DNA of 29,054 nt from contig BMAT01000660.1 of NCBI GenBank assembly GCA_019649035.1, forward strand, positions 16,960 through 46,013. The letters are read 5' to 3'. Each line of letters begins with the position of its first letter. Within the stretch, counting starts at the first letter, position 1. This stretch comes from Elysia marginata. Taxonomy: Eukaryota > Mollusca > Gastropoda > Plakobranchidae. Positions 7,646 through 19,194 of the stretch are shown here, piece by piece. A model generated the notes under the pieces. The model was not told where the DNA came from. It saw nothing but the letters and a program-made list of their open reading frames with translations, and ran no database searches. Position numbers and translations under genes: made by a program.

Positions 7646-9090
7646 TGGAATCCGCCATATTTCAAGCGATTTTAAAAGTAAACCAGTCTTCATTGTTAGT
7701 TGTTATAGTCGACCTTTTGATGAGAGCGTCCATGGTCATGTTACAATAAATTCACAATTAATTCGTTTCTAGTACATGTTTCCGTTTGTCAATTAGATCT
7801 AGGCCTAATGGTTGGAATTCCGCAAAGTCCTTAATACTCCCTCTCCTAGATTGTTTTAAAACTCTATTAACTCCTCTGCTCTGGTCTGGCCGTCTGGGAC
7901 ACACTAACTGGGAGTCGCCATTGATGAAACGAAGTGAAGTTTTTGGGCTCAACAAAGACCTTGAATAATTTCATAACAATTAGCATTGACTTTGAGCTAA
8001 AATAACAGGGGTATAAACAAACGAAAAAGCGCCTGAATTTATGTGATCTTATCTATCTAGATCTAGCTTGGTCTAGATTATAATCTAGGTCTTCTTACCG
8101 CGGGGGTTAAATTCATGATGAATAGAGGGGGGATGTTGGGTTCCCTTGAATCTAATCTAGATCTATCTAAACCTTGATCAAGAACTGAAAGTCTATAACC
8201 TTTAGATCTTCTTGGCCTTATTTTCTCACTTAGTCAAGAAAGGCCTGTAAGAATCCAATGAGATGGTCGTCATTCACTGGATCTAATCTACAATCTAGGC
8301 CTAAGCCAGGGCCGACATGATGAAGTTGAACAACTGGAACGGTGCCAGACTGCCAGGGACATGTTAGGCTACAGGCACAGAACACGTTACTATAAATAAA
8401 TCTACACCTCGCATTTGGCAGGTATGCCAGGTTGACGGAGTAGGCCTAATTATAATTTTTTTTCATTTAGGCCTATATTATTTTTAAACCCTTTCGGACG
8501 CAAAAAAAAATGGTTAAGGGTTTATTAGTTTTTGCACTACTTTAACAAAGTATATATAATTATGGCGTAACGTGGTTTGTTAGCTAATGAGCTGTTTCGG
8601 AGACTTCGCAAATATTGGTGGGTGTCTTTAAAAATTCTTTCCTTTATTTCCCCTGCTTTTCTGTAGGCACCCCCACTGCCTTTCTCATTCTGTCTTCTTA
8701 ATATTCTCCTCCTCTTCCACCTCCGCGTCCTCGTCGCCTAATACTCTCACTGGCCAGTGCTTTTGGACAAAGCATAAAATTCAACGAAAAAAGTTAAGCA
8801 TTTCGATAAATATTTAAACAAAATCTGAAAAGAAAAAACCCAATATAAAACAAAAACAAAACAGAAAAAGTAAGCGCATTTCAGCAATGCTCAAAGGGAA
8901 AGAAATGATCATGACAGATACAAACTCAATCTTCGGCCTGTGATCTCTTGGTCACAACTATATAGTAAGTTCTTCTGGCTACAACCTTTTTGAGAATAAA
9001 TAGTGGAGGCAGCCACTGCGGAAAGAAATGATTGAAAGGTCTTAAAGGTATGAAATTAGCAATGGATAGACGTAGGCTTTCAAGTGGAAA
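7646..9090. other. Intergenic or intronic, repeat-derived; no gene seen
   Basis: Contains the tctagatct cluster and, at 8484-8520, a short TTAAACCCTTTCGG...GGTTAAGGG string reminiscent of piggyBac ends. Short open frames on both strands around 7760-7970 overlap each other and resemble nothing known. Confidence 0.5.
8040..8185. repeat. Cluster of tctagatct-type motifs
   Basis: tctagatctag, gtctagatta, aatctaggtc and aatctagatctatc occur within 150 bp, with more at 8280-8302, 13290 and 15470-15490. Such short palindromic strings are, as I recall, unusually common in heterobranch snail genomes. No element boundary is seen. Confidence 0.5.
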
Positions 9091-9099
9091 TGCCCGAAA

Positions 9100-9172
9100 T
9101 GTCTGTCCTTAATGTGATTCGAACTTTCGACTTATAGATGCTTCGGCACCCACCGCCTTGCCACTTAGAGAA
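9100..9172 (-). mobile_element. tRNA-like SINE head
   Basis: On the minus strand an A-box-like TGGCAAGGCGG (9163-9153) is followed 28 bases later by a B box AGTTCGAATCA (9125-9115), the spacing of an internal pol III promoter. The string between them (TGGGTGCCGAAGCATCTATAAG) resembles a Ser/Leu-type tRNA without a convincing cloverleaf, so a SINE rather than a tRNA gene is likely. The body would run to lower coordinates; its end and any target-site duplication are not clear. It begins within 30 bases of the point where the LINE fragment stops. Confidence 0.45.
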
Positions 9173-9199
9173 AAATAGCTTATACCACGTCGCCACTAC

Positions 9200-9450
9200 T
9201 TAAGAGTAATCGATAAAACACGCGACTATGTTCTTTTCCACCTCTCTATATTTTTAAGTCAAATTTCTGAGACAGAAGATGGCTTCGCTGGCCCCGCTGT
9301 TGGTTCTGAAACCAGCTTGGTCACACCCAACCTCATTGTCGATTTCCTTTGACATTCGCTTCAAAATGGTTGCTAGTAACAGCTTCGGGGCATGGCACAC
9401 CAAGGTTATTGTTCGCAAAGTCAGAGCAATCGGCTGCCCTTTGTTTCTTT
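9200..9450 (-). pseudogene. Non-LTR retrotransposon reverse-transcriptase fragment
   Basis: Minus-strand reading gives LRTITLVCHAPKLLLATILK, then KRMSKEIDNEVGCDQAGFRT, NSGASEAIFCLRNLT, stop, KYREVEKNIVACFIDYS, stop. This follows the N-terminal RT blocks of LINEs (NYRTISL..HASK, QAGFR.GR.T.E.IF.LR, then FIDYSKAFD). The Asp at 9211-9209 in FIDYS is the first catalytic Asp (motif A). Two in-frame stops (about 9256 and 9202-9200), loss of the rest of the RT (YADD box not found) and lack of an endonuclease show a dead fragment of about 80 codons. The clade is not certain. Confidence 0.75.
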
Positions 9451-10130
9451 GGTAAAAGTAGGGAAAAAAAAACAAAACCAAAAAAAGTCCGTAGCCTACA
9501 TCTTTTGGGATATGAGTGTTATTATATATTATTTTTTTTACTTATAATTTCAGTTAAGGTCTTGACCCCAAAACCGCCCAGGGCTTGAAGCATTTCTGTA
9601 GAGCTCTTATCGATGCTACTGGACTTTCCTCTTATCATATTGATTAACGCTTTCTCTATCTCTATAGGAAGAGTATCTGAAGGAAGGAGTGCGAGTCGTC
9701 TGCAGATCTTGTATTGTCAAAAGATGTTTGACATAAAAATTATTCAGTCCGTCGTTCCATTTTTTTTTCATTTTCAAACAAATGTCTATTTTTCCATTTT
9801 TTATACTTTCCAGAGACCCTATTTTATTTGGTGTAAAGATCTTAATAACTTTGTGAGATTTTGGATTTCAACATATTTTTGGGATATAATCAATCATAAA
9901 ATCTGCATGGTTAAGTCACGCTGTTGATTTCCCTTGGCAAAAAGGGGAAAAAAAGCAAAACTTGAGGCGAAGGGAGTGAATCGCCCACACTTGTTATGAG
10001 TTAGAGTTCATAATATAATGACTTGATTTCTAACTTATTAATTTTACTACGTTCAAAATGATAATTGTAACAAGGTATAAGGTAGGGCCCCGAAACAAGC
10101 CTAAAATAAGTTATAACTTTTTAAAATCTC

Positions 10131-10222
10131 TTCCAGGGTACAGAATACAGTTTTAGAAACGTTTGATACATGTAACTCATTTTGACAAAATTCTGACTAG
10201 TGCCTGCTTTACCCTGGTAGCC
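10131..10222 (+). repeat. 92-bp diverged dispersed repeat, copy B
   Basis: This is the partner of 3417-3508 in the same orientation (AGAATACAGTTTTAG ... AAAATTCTGACTAGTGC ... TTACCCTGGTAGCC). The flanks do not align, so the repeat unit is probably about this long or truncated. Confidence 0.5.
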
Positions 10223-13200
10223 AAAGAAATTGGTTTTGTCATTATAGACCTATTCTTTATTTTTTTCTTTCTCATAGTAAGGGATAGATAACATAGGTAT
10301 TAAAAGATCATGAGTTACGATAAAATGCAGCGCCTGAAGATCAAAGACTTAAGAAACCCCAAAAATGAATCTTCCCAAAAGAGCTTATATGCATACAATA
10401 CATTTAGATCTATCCTATGATTGATATATGTTTTCAAGACAATAAAATGAAACAAAATCTCCTAGCATTGTAGAATTATTATAGTTAATAGTAATGAATA
10501 TGTGATGAGCTTTGAGATAAAATATGAGTAGCGTCCCTTCTATAAAAGACACCATTGTAATCTAGCTAAACTTAGATAAAAGGATCTCATTCACATATTT
10601 TTATCACTTAGGTACATGTGATAAATTTACATATAGAATAAAAACAATAGACTTGAATAAATAATGTATCAAATACTGCATCTTCAACGTATATCAATTT
10701 TTCGCCTAAATTTAATAAATGTTGTATGAAAAAAAAGCAGCGGATAATCCCCTTTCCTTTGTGTATAAACTAATATTTACTAAAACGCAGTTTTTTTACG
10801 CCAACACAGTCATACATCGGCATGTGCTAGCTTCAATGAAAAAACCTCACCGGGACTGATATCAGAAAAGTACCGCTACTCTTGTTGAAATCTTATACCT
10901 AATTGAGGTTATGCATATTACGAAAATATTGCGTTAATCTATCAAAATGGCGGACGCTCCTTGAAATTATATGAAAGCTTTTGTATTATGGATCAATGTG
11001 ACTCATAATCACATAGAGTCACAATCATACATAGCACAAAAGAGTTGTACTCTAATTTCCGGGAGAGTCTGCCAGTTTTTGATAGACAAACCCAACGTTC
11101 GGCCTTCGTGGAATTCGTCACACGTTAGTTTATACCGGTATGCCTGTACGTTATGTCCTGAAAGCTGAATGTAATAAAAGTTCTAGACATAGATTTCTCT
11201 CATGCTTCTTAATCAATGTTCACAATCTGAATAGCTTTTGTAAATCTTTTGCATTCTCTCCTCGTATCGCGCTTTTTTCTTCTCCCGTTACTAGCAAAGG
11301 ACTTTATACCCTCAAGGATCTCACCGAGTAGGAAAATATTGTTCCATTGCCATCAATGTTCTCATTGTCTGCTCTTTCTCAACAACGGCTGATGCTTTGG
11401 TAGTGATTTCGAGGCAGAGAACGGAAATGCATCACAATCAAGAGAACACTAGGGCTTAAGTCCAGCCACTGATTTGAGCACCAACAGTGGTCCTGCGGCA
11501 AACTTTCCTATCTCGCTAGAACGTTTACGATCTCTGAACATTTCTCTGTTGTCTGGATCGCCAAAATGTGCATTCAATGGGGCTAGTCAAAACAAACTCT
11601 TGTCTGTCTTGTTTGCACTTAAAATTTAAAAGGCTCTGCGGATAACACGCTTTGGTGTTTGATAAAGACTGCTGTTATCTGATAGGCAGTACAGACTTGT
11701 TCTATAGAGAAAGGTTGAAAGAAATCAGAGAGTAGCAGAATGGGAAAGAGACAATCGTGACTTTGTAATGACACAAGTTATCGACCCCCGAAAATTGTTA
11801 GTATATGTAACTTATTAACTTCTTGTCTTGAAGAGCGCATAATAACGTCATCATGAACCTTGGGTTCTGAGTCTGAAGCGGGTCGAAAGTATTAGGTTTA
11901 GGAGGTGGGGAGGTTGGGTTGGGGGTGAAGGAAAAGGAATTAGAGACATTATTTCTTATTGTGTAGAGGAGGACTATTCTAATTTTTATTATAATTCGGG
12001 GATTCGTAATGGGAAGGAGATTTGTATATACATCGCTGACTCCTACAAAACTGGCAATAGAAGGCCTTAAGTTTTTCTTCAGAGGTTGACAAAATTATGT
12101 TTAACAATTTTTTATCTTTAACGGTAAATGTTAAGCCAAGTGCATGACCTTGAACTGCATGCACGCATAAGTGCTGAGTTTTAATTCTTTAGTGGGATGA
12201 GCAGTTCCGTGCTAACCTATCTATTGGTAGTAACTTTAAGCTGTGATGAAAGTGATTCGATTTTCTTTCTTTTTCTTTCATTAAAACTTAACATGTTTTT
12301 TATTTATTTATGCTTTGTTTTTTTTAAATCTACAAACAGCTACTACCTCGTAATTGTCCTTCATTTGTTTTCGTGGAATATCGTTAAATGGAAGAAATAT
12401 CTTAATCATTTATTCATAACACAGGATAAGTAAAACCGTAAAAAGAAAAACCCAGGGAAACTATTGGATTCTTGTTTAATTAAAGACAGCTTTATCTTTC
12501 CAAAGGATAACTTGAATGTTTTGTTTATTACGTAAACTTAGGAGTAGTTTCGTTCTGTCTGCCTCGCAGTGTGAATATCCTTTCAGAGCCAGTAAGCTGA
12601 GGTAGTGAGTTGACACGTTTTAAATGCGCTTATAACAAGATGAGAACCTTATCTTTTTTTACCTTACTCCAGAAACCAGATAACAAGTTTCAAGATACGG
12701 ATCCAGACTGAAAGGAATTACTCTAGATGTTGAATAAATCAAGAAATCTTCAACTGTGCCCACACTCAAAGTATTTTGATCTTATGTGTTTTATTGCGCC
12801 ACTTAAAATACTAAAATGTAAAAAAAACTTAACATAATTCCTACAGCACTAAAAGGTTTTATAAAAACAAATAAATAAACTTCAACATGAATTTGTGATG
12901 TAGAACTGTCCACTGACATGTTATAAAGAACATTGAGAGACAGTATAGCCTAATGAGTGCTATTCCAATGAAGATGGATGTTTATACGAATTCTCTGAGA
13001 ATCAAACAATCAAACAACTACTCAAGAAAGTAAGTATGATGTTTAATTATTACTTTAGTTCCTAAGAGAAAAAACCAAATGAGAAGATGTGACTCGAAAA
13101 TTACTATTGCCTCAAATAATATTGAATAAAACTTTTTTGTTAACGATCGCGGCGCAAACTTTTTGATGTTTAAGATAACTGGTAACTGAATATTTCATAT

Positions 13201-13327
13201 GCACTCTTGTGTGTGAATAATTAAAACACAAGTTTCCCAATTTGCCCCAGGTTGCCCTAAATTACGAGAAAAGTAATCTAAAAAAAACGTAGATCTAACT
13301 TGAAAGTGATTTGATCTTGTTTATAGT

Positions 13328-13367
13328 TAAACAACAACAACAACAATAACAACAACAAGCAACAACA
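13328..13367 (+). repeat. (CAA)n microsatellite
   Basis: An imperfect CAA trinucleotide tract (aacaacaacaacaacaataac...). Confidence 0.9.
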
Positions 13368-13529
13368 GAATTTTGGCCTCAATTAAAAATTATAGGCAAC
13401 TATTATTTTTTTAAAAACTAGCTTAAAACCCAAGACAACTGCACCGTTGATGCTTTGCAATGCTTTTATGTATATCAATACGCACGTGCATTAATTTTTT
13501 TTCTTTTCATTTCTACCAAACCACCGAAG

Positions 13530-13605
13530 GTTAAACTTAAACGGCTTGAGGCGAACCTACCACATCAACGGACTACAAAACTCAATAGCTGATGCCATAC
13601 AAGAG
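13530..13605 (+). CDS. Candidate short internal exon, unknown protein
   Basis: A long pyrimidine run (about 13494-13518) precedes AG at 13528-13529. It is followed by 76 nt open in one frame and a consensus donor CAAGAG|GTAAGA at 13605/13606. The first base completes a codon, then 25 codons read LNLNGLRRTYHINGLQNSIA followed by DAIQE, ending in phase 0. The donor is excellent; the acceptor is weaker (ccaccgaag). The peptide is not recognised. It could be an upstream exon of the same plus-strand gene as the exon at 25603, which begins in phase 0, but the gap of 12 kb makes this speculative. Confidence 0.35.
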
Positions 13606-13641
13606 GTAAGAATTGATAGATTCTATATTAGTTTTGACAGG

Positions 13642-13643
13642 TA

Positions 13644-13674
<31 letters not shown>

Positions 13675-13798
13675 ATATCTATCTATCTATCTATCTATCC
13701 ATCTATCCATCTATCTATCTCTATCAGTCTTGCTTTCTCTCTGTCAATCTATTGATCTATCTATCTATCTCTCTGTCAATCTATTGATCTATGATCTA
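13642..13798 (+). repeat. (CTAT)n microsatellite with degenerate flank
   Basis: CTAT repeats run from about 13642 to 13720 with variants ATAT and CCAT, followed by two worn copies of CTCTGTCAATCTATTGATCTAT (about 13738-13760 and 13770-13791). The long Ile/Tyr/Leu/Ser-repeat frames here are artefacts of the repeat. Confidence 0.95.
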
Positions 13799-14307
13799 TA
13801 TTAATGACAACCCATTCAAAGTACATACCTTACAGCAAATTTGTTTCTATCATGGTGTTGCTCTCTTCAGGTTAGCTTGCTATGTTGGCTTTCTGCTTCC
13901 TTCCGATGTTGCGTCTTTTTTGTTGACATGAGGTACTTTATTATTAAGTCGTCATCCTATTGTAATAGGCCTATAACAGAATGTGTTTATCCCAACATAG
14001 CTGTCTATTTATAATGTGTATACAATTGAATAATATTTAATGATAAAAAGGCTTAAAGATAGAGGGGCAGGGAGTGGGGTATGTAATCGACTAATTGATG
14101 TATCTCATATGCAGATACTTTTTTCACAGACAATCTCAGCGAGATCTAATAACTTGTACCAGTATACACGGTCATGTACTTTTCTTTTTACATATTTCTT
14201 ATAAATATCATTAGTAGTTTCGAACTAAAATATTTTTTCTTTTGAATCACAAAATTATTTCGTTAAAAATTACAAGCAGAAAAATTTTGGCGAACTTTAC
14301 GTATAGT

Positions 14308-14406
14308 NNNNNNNNNNNNNNNNNNNNNNNNNNNNNNNNNNNNNNNNNNNNNNNNNNNNNNNNNNNNNNNNNNNNNNNNNNNNNNNNNNNNNNNNNNNNN
14401 NNNNNN
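14308..14406. other. Assembly gap (99 N)
   Basis: A run of N bases. It lies about 70 bp from a GA-rich tandem array, so the true length is unknown. The apparent long frame through it on the minus strand is not a gene. Confidence 1.
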
Positions 14407-14499
14407 CCCCAAAAGTATTCTTCCTTCCGTCATCAATTCCTGTTGGTACAGGGTTTCATGAGAAAATGAGGCATAATGTTCAGAGAGAGAGAAAGAGAG

Positions 14500-14870
14500 A
14501 GAGAGGAGAGACGAACAGATAGAGAAGGGAAGGGTACATAAAGGAGTAAGACAGAGTAGAAAGGCATGCAAAAAGATAAAGAGAAAACAGTCGTGAAAAG
14601 AATGAGGCCCAGAGAGATAGAACGAGAGAGCGGAAGATAAAGAGAGAGTCAGAGAAAAAAGAACGAGATGGAAAGAGAGAGAAAAGGAGAGATAGGACAG
14701 AGACGGACAGATAGAGAGGGGGAGGGATACATAAACAGAGTAAGACTGAGTTAAAAAGCATTCGAAAAGATAAAGAGAAAACAATCGTGAAAAGGATGAG
14801 CGACGGAGAGAGAGAACGATAGAGCGGAAGATAAATAGACAGTCAGAGAAAAAAGATAGAGATGAAGAGA

Positions 14871-14885
<15 letters not shown>
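14500..14885 (+). repeat. Two-copy tandem repeat, period about 192 bp, GA-rich
   Basis: The block beginning acgaacagatagag (14511) recurs as acggacagatagag (14703). The two units remain parallel through acataa, aaaagataaagagaaaaca, tcgtgaaaag, gagcggaagataaa and agtcagagaaaaaaga. The period is therefore 192 bp, with roughly 10-15% difference between units. It is purine-rich on the plus strand. The Ser/Leu-rich minus-strand frames are translation of this repeat. Confidence 0.85.
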
Positions 14886-14914
<29 letters not shown>

Positions 14915-14928
14915 TAGAGAGAGAGAGG

Positions 14929-14984
<56 letters not shown>
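14858..14984 (+). repeat. (GA)n tract
   Basis: A nearly pure GA dinucleotide tract with GAGAGAAA and GATA interruptions, continuing from the 192-bp units. It is a mirror-symmetric purine tract that could form triplex DNA. Confidence 0.95.
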
Positions 14985-14985
<1 letters not shown>

Positions 14986-15189
14986 GATAGGGATAGACAA
15001 AATATGGGAAAAAGAAATGCAAGAGGCGACTCTATTGGAAGAAGAGCTCGGAAAATGTGAGAAAGAGATTTTATTCAAAGGAATTGCCAATTTTTAACCT
15101 TTCCTACAGAAAAATTACTTATGCTACATCCGGCAATTTTGTAGTTATTTAATAATATTGCTTTTTTCTACCCTATATTCAAATCAACC

Positions 15190-15395
15190 ATTCATCTTCT
15201 TCATCATGACCATCATCATCTTCTTCTTGTTGTTTTTGTTGCTATTGTTATAATAATAACAATAATAATAATAATGATGATGATAATAATAATAGTTTAT
15301 TGTTATTTTTATCATTATTATTATTTTCCTTCTTCTTGTTCTTCTTCTGATTCTTAATATTACATTGGGTATCTTTCTTCTTCGTCTTCGCCTCA
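15190..15395 (+). repeat. Trinucleotide-rich region (ATC, TTC, ATA)
   Basis: Interrupted tracts of catcat, cttctt, aataat and attatt. The Arg/Lys/Tyr-repeat frame on the minus strand is low-complexity translation. Confidence 0.85.
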
Positions 15396-15419
15396 CTCTA
15401 TGATTATATTTACCTCACC

Positions 15420-16370
15420 CTCCCCGTTCCTCCATTTAACTAGATATGAATGTCTAAGACTATGCACAACTAGATTCTATCTCGATCTAGATTAAAAATT
15501 ATCTTCATCTAATATTCTCCCGGTGCAGTTGAAATAGCCACTCACGCCCCCACCGCAGCCCTATACGAGACTAGTAACCCTGGAATGGTTAGGTCCCACC
15601 CTAGCACTGGACAAACAGTGGCCTAGCCTAGGTGGTCTGGACATTTGACCACCGTCTATAACGTAGGCACGATAGGTCAGTTTTAGTTAGACGAAGCGTC
15701 CACCGTGTTCTAGATCTATCTATCTATCTATCTACATACATGTATATCGTGGGAGTCTAAACCCAAGCATGGTTCAGTTATTACATTCCTCACTATTAGA
15801 CTGGCAGCTCTCTTGGCGCATTAGCCTATGTTACATTCCTGTCTTCACTGATTAGATCGGAGGTGAGATGGGTGCATAAGTCTGCTGGTTTTGACTTCAT
15901 CATTACCCCTCCCCCCCCATCTCTGTCTACCTTCCTTCTCCTGGCCTCTCTTTGACTCTACTTCTGTTTTCTACATACCTCCCCCTTTTAATTCTCTACC
16001 GTTTTTTTTCGCTCGCTGTCACCTCTCCTCTCACTTACAACTTCTCTCCATTTCCCCGTTCTCCTCGTGTGTTTTTCATGTGTTTTTTTTTCTTTCTTTT
16101 CTTTCTGACATTCTCTACAAATGTTTTACCTTAAGAATCAGATGTTAGGCCTATAAAGCCTTTAAACAGAGAGAAAATACAAACCAAGAGGCAAGGCATT
16201 TGGATAAAGTTCCTACTTGTTACCTTATACACGTCAATATCGGGGTTTTCTTCCCATTTGATTAGCACAAACACATAATTTTTAGGCACTTTGTTATTTA
16301 AAGGAAAATAGATTCCTGTAGGAGAGATTATGATGTTTTTAACTTAATGAACTAGGTAGCTTTTTCATGA
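15420..16370. other. No gene seen; one GC-richer unassigned segment
   Basis: At 15520-15680 a GC-richer segment (ccaccgcagccctatacgag, ggcctagcctaggtggtct) differs from its surroundings and may be an unnamed repeat. At 15900-16110 the plus strand is pyrimidine-rich, giving low-complexity frames. Confidence 0.45.
15712..15736 (+). repeat. (CTAT)n microsatellite
   Basis: Five to six CTAT units following tctagat. Confidence 0.9.
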
Positions 16371-16382
16371 ATTGTCAACAAG

Positions 16383-16383
<1 letters not shown>

Positions 16384-16449
<66 letters not shown>
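16384..16449 (+). repeat. Compound (GT)n(GA)n microsatellite
   Basis: About 12 GT units pass directly into about 21 GA units with a clean junction near 16408. The open frame over it (VCVCV..RERER) is an artefact. Confidence 0.98.
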
Positions 16450-16450
<1 letters not shown>

Positions 16451-16724
16451 TGTGTAGAAAAGTTTTGTACAATCATAATAATAATAAAAATAATCTCTGT
16501 ATAGGAAATATAGAAAACACTATTCCAAATTTTTTTGCAGGGATAAGAATAATATTGAATTTCTTTGATGGTGCGGGTTATCTTAAAAAGAGTAACAGTT
16601 ATCGTTTATGAAAACGTAGACTTTTAGATAAGCGAATATCGATTAATGAAAAGCTCGTTGTTGACTTTTTAGTTGAATAACCCATGAACCGACAAAAAAG
16701 AAACGTAATTAAAGAAAAAAAAAC

Positions 16725-16973
16725 GTAGGCAGCCTCAAGACACATTTCCCCAAGCAGGCTTATAAATATCAGAGCAAATTCAACTCAGTACAGTAAGGCT
16801 GCTTGATGGGCGCTCTGCACTCCACAAAATTTCAAGGACTGCCTGTAGCTAAATACTAATCAGGTGCGTAAACTGAAGAATGTGTGGATAATTGCATAGT
16901 CGTGTGTAGAAATTGAACACACAACCCCGGGCCATGAGTTCAATTCACAAACCACTTAGCCATGCTGCCCCTT
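16725..16973 (-). mobile_element. tRNA-derived SINE
   Basis: The minus strand starts GGGGCAGCATGGCTAAGTGG near 16972. It carries an A box TGGCTAAGTGG (16962-16952) and a degenerate B box TGTGTTCAATTTC (16921-16909). A body of about 180 bp follows, ending GGCTGCCTACG and then a T-rich tail (cgtttttttttctttaatt on the minus strand). The head differs from that of the SINE inside the piggyBac-type element, so this is a different family or subfamily. A clean target-site duplication was not found; acagacaaac on the right and accgacaaaa on the left is only a weak candidate. Confidence 0.6.
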
Positions 16974-17137
16974 TACAGACAAACCTGTCAGTAGGACTAC
17001 GCCTGCGCTGTCCTATGAAACAATGTCTACGATTGGTCAAATAATGAGTAAAACGAGGTAAACAGACACCCACGTTAAGCCGCTAACATTTGACCAAAAG
17101 GAAAGTAACGATATAAGTGTTGGGTAGTAACTTGAAA

Positions 17138-17139
<2 letters not shown>

Positions 17140-17182
<43 letters not shown>

Positions 17183-17190
17183 AAACAACA
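17140..17190 (+). repeat. Poly-A tract after (CA)n
   Basis: A short CA run (acacacacac) is followed by about 33 A residues and then acaaacaaca. It could be the A-tail of a retroposed element, but no recognisable body lies upstream. Confidence 0.9.
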
Positions 17191-19125
17191 ACGTCTTGAA
17201 AACAAAATATCACACAATATTTCTATCACAAGTGTATAGTTTTTAATATTCTGTAACTACAACAGCAGTGGTGAAATTTAATTATTGTTTTCATCATCTA
17301 TTGTTAACCCAAACCACAAAAATATAAATCTTGACTTCTCGTTAACTTATGTGACATCTGACGTGCAAACGTATATCTAAGACTTCCTTTAGAACTTTAG
17401 GCTTATGGAAAGATTAGTTTTTAGAACCTGTCTTTACTCTTATAAAAAGGTCACTATTTTTAACTACGTAAGCCTCTACATCCTTAAAAGATGACTGTTT
17501 TCTACTAAGTACATCCTAAAAAGATTGAAAATTGGGACATCCGACTCATTTACTCTGGGCGGAAGACATAATTACATTTTTTTCCGAAATGACACATTTT
17601 GAAGTTTTTCTATTAGGTTGTGTTTATGCGATATTTTCATAGGCGCTGTATCGAACTATATCGACAAAGCTATTGAATTATTGTGAGTATTTATTTAAAA
17701 GTCCGTGCACATGAGCCACCATGAGCGGAACATCTTTGCCATGAATGTTTCAGACGGGTAGCGTCTTATGTTATATTAATCATCATCTTAAATCTTTGCT
17801 ACGTTAATTTGCTTGGAGATGGTGTTGGAGCAGGCTGAAATTATTCTACTGTAGGTTGCTGTCGGCGTTTCTCTTCACAGAGAAATTTTAATTTTAAAGA
17901 TATAATTGTACTTTTTATAGGGAAACCTTGCTGACTTATGCTAAATTCTGAACAATGAGATGTTAATGTTTATAGCTGACAAAACAAAACAAAACAAATA
18001 AAAGAACAAAAAAAAACAACAAAAAAAAAACAACAACAACAAAAAAACCAAACATATAAAACCAGGAACAAACAGCTGAGCAGAGTGTGCTGTAGTTTCC
18101 CTCGCCTATTCGTCTTTATAAAGATGGCAATAAACGCTGGTAAGGGTGAAGAGTCTTTAGCGAGATCAAACCAGAAGATTCTGTTCATAAAGATAACACT
18201 ACCCCATTTTCTCCGCAGCTTGAGCAGTTGAGTGGTATAAGCTGGTTTTCTAACGATAATTTCATACATTAAAAAAAAAATCACCAAACTATTCTTAAAG
18301 TATTCCTAAAGTCTTTGGTTAGGCCTTTTCCAATCAAGGCTTTGTCCTTTTATGAAGCGAAGTGGTACGAATTTTGATGAGGCTTAGTATCACCATTGTA
18401 GCGTTTTGCATGCAGATTCTTAGCGGTGTTCAGTTTTATTGAGTAAACGTCTAGTTATCATAAGTTTGAGAGTAAAAGCCCTCAACTATGTAGATACTTA
18501 GACTTCCCAATTACTTTCAAGCGATAATCGTTCATCTCTGATATAGTTCTCTAACCAATAAATCCAATCAGTTCCAAGTTTTCTGGGTTCTTTGATTGAA
18601 ATAGCTTTAAAACAAGATGAAAAGTCAATGCTGCAGGTCAAGGGAATATTATGTTTGACTCAGAAACACATAATAATTATTAACCCCCCCATGTTTGTGT
18701 GTCTAGTACCATTTACTAAAGGATGGCGACAGTTTATGGTTGTCATTTCGTACACACATTTAACTTACCAACCAAAGAAGTTTAGATCTTTACATCGCCT
18801 TTCATTTTCACTTACAAATTCATAATTTGATTTTTTTACTTAGTAACGTGAGAATTCTCTGAGATTCCCGCTACTTCACACATGTCGCTAATTCGCTGGA
18901 GTTCTCCTACCGCTACTGAACCCATCCCAGGTCGCCTTTCATCTCGCCAGACCTAATGACCCTAGCGTGGGCTCATGTCTGACTCTTTAAGTTCCTCTGC
19001 GATTACCGGCGCGGAGTTTTTAAGTTGAGGTTAAGCTTCGTTGAAAACTTTAAGTAACTCTTAAATAAAAACGGAATTAAAAGGTTCAAAATTTTAAACT
19101 TGGCTTACGGTTTTGCTTGCTTACT
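17190..19125. other. No supported gene
   Basis: AT-rich. The segment 18085-18240 is open on both strands (plus frame with MAINAGKGEESLARSNQ; minus frame with KLRRKWGSVIFMNRIFWF) but matches no family I know. At 18840-19015 a GC-richer segment remains unassigned. Confidence 0.45.
17979..18056 (+). repeat. A-rich (AAAAC)n-like tract
   Basis: aaaacaaaac units grading into caacaacaac and poly-A. Confidence 0.85.
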
Positions 19126-19127
19126 CA

Positions 19128-19148
19128 GTTTCTGTCTGTCTATCTGTC

Positions 19149-19193
<45 letters not shown>

Positions 19194-19194
19194 T
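19128..19194 (+). repeat. (GTCT)n(CT)n microsatellite
   Basis: About ten GTCT units followed by (CT)8. Confidence 0.95.

Larger units (their letters stand above)
9460..13500. other. Long AT-rich stretch without a supported gene
   Basis: Apart from the 92-bp repeat at 10131 and the CAA tract at 13328, nothing is recognised. Frames of 60-105 codons (for example 9613-9927, 12197-12433 plus; 11979-12164 minus) are AT-driven, rich in Phe/Ile/Leu/Lys, and lack splice borders or family likeness. Confidence 0.5.

Noticed and set aside
8484..8520. A second piggyBac-type element (TTAAACCCTTTCGG...GGTTAAGGG)
   Set aside because: Only about 35 bp between the two TTAA strings, no convincing inverted ends. 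At most a relic.
13642..13798. CRISPR-like or satellite array
   Set aside because: Tetranucleotide microsatellite without spacers.
14263..15090. 275-codon minus-strand frame
   Set aside because: It runs through the N gap and GA-rich tandem repeat; the product is Ser/Leu/Phe low complexity. Not a gene.
16372..16611. Plus-strand frame with VCVCV and RERER repeats
   Set aside because: Translation of the GT/GA compound microsatellite.
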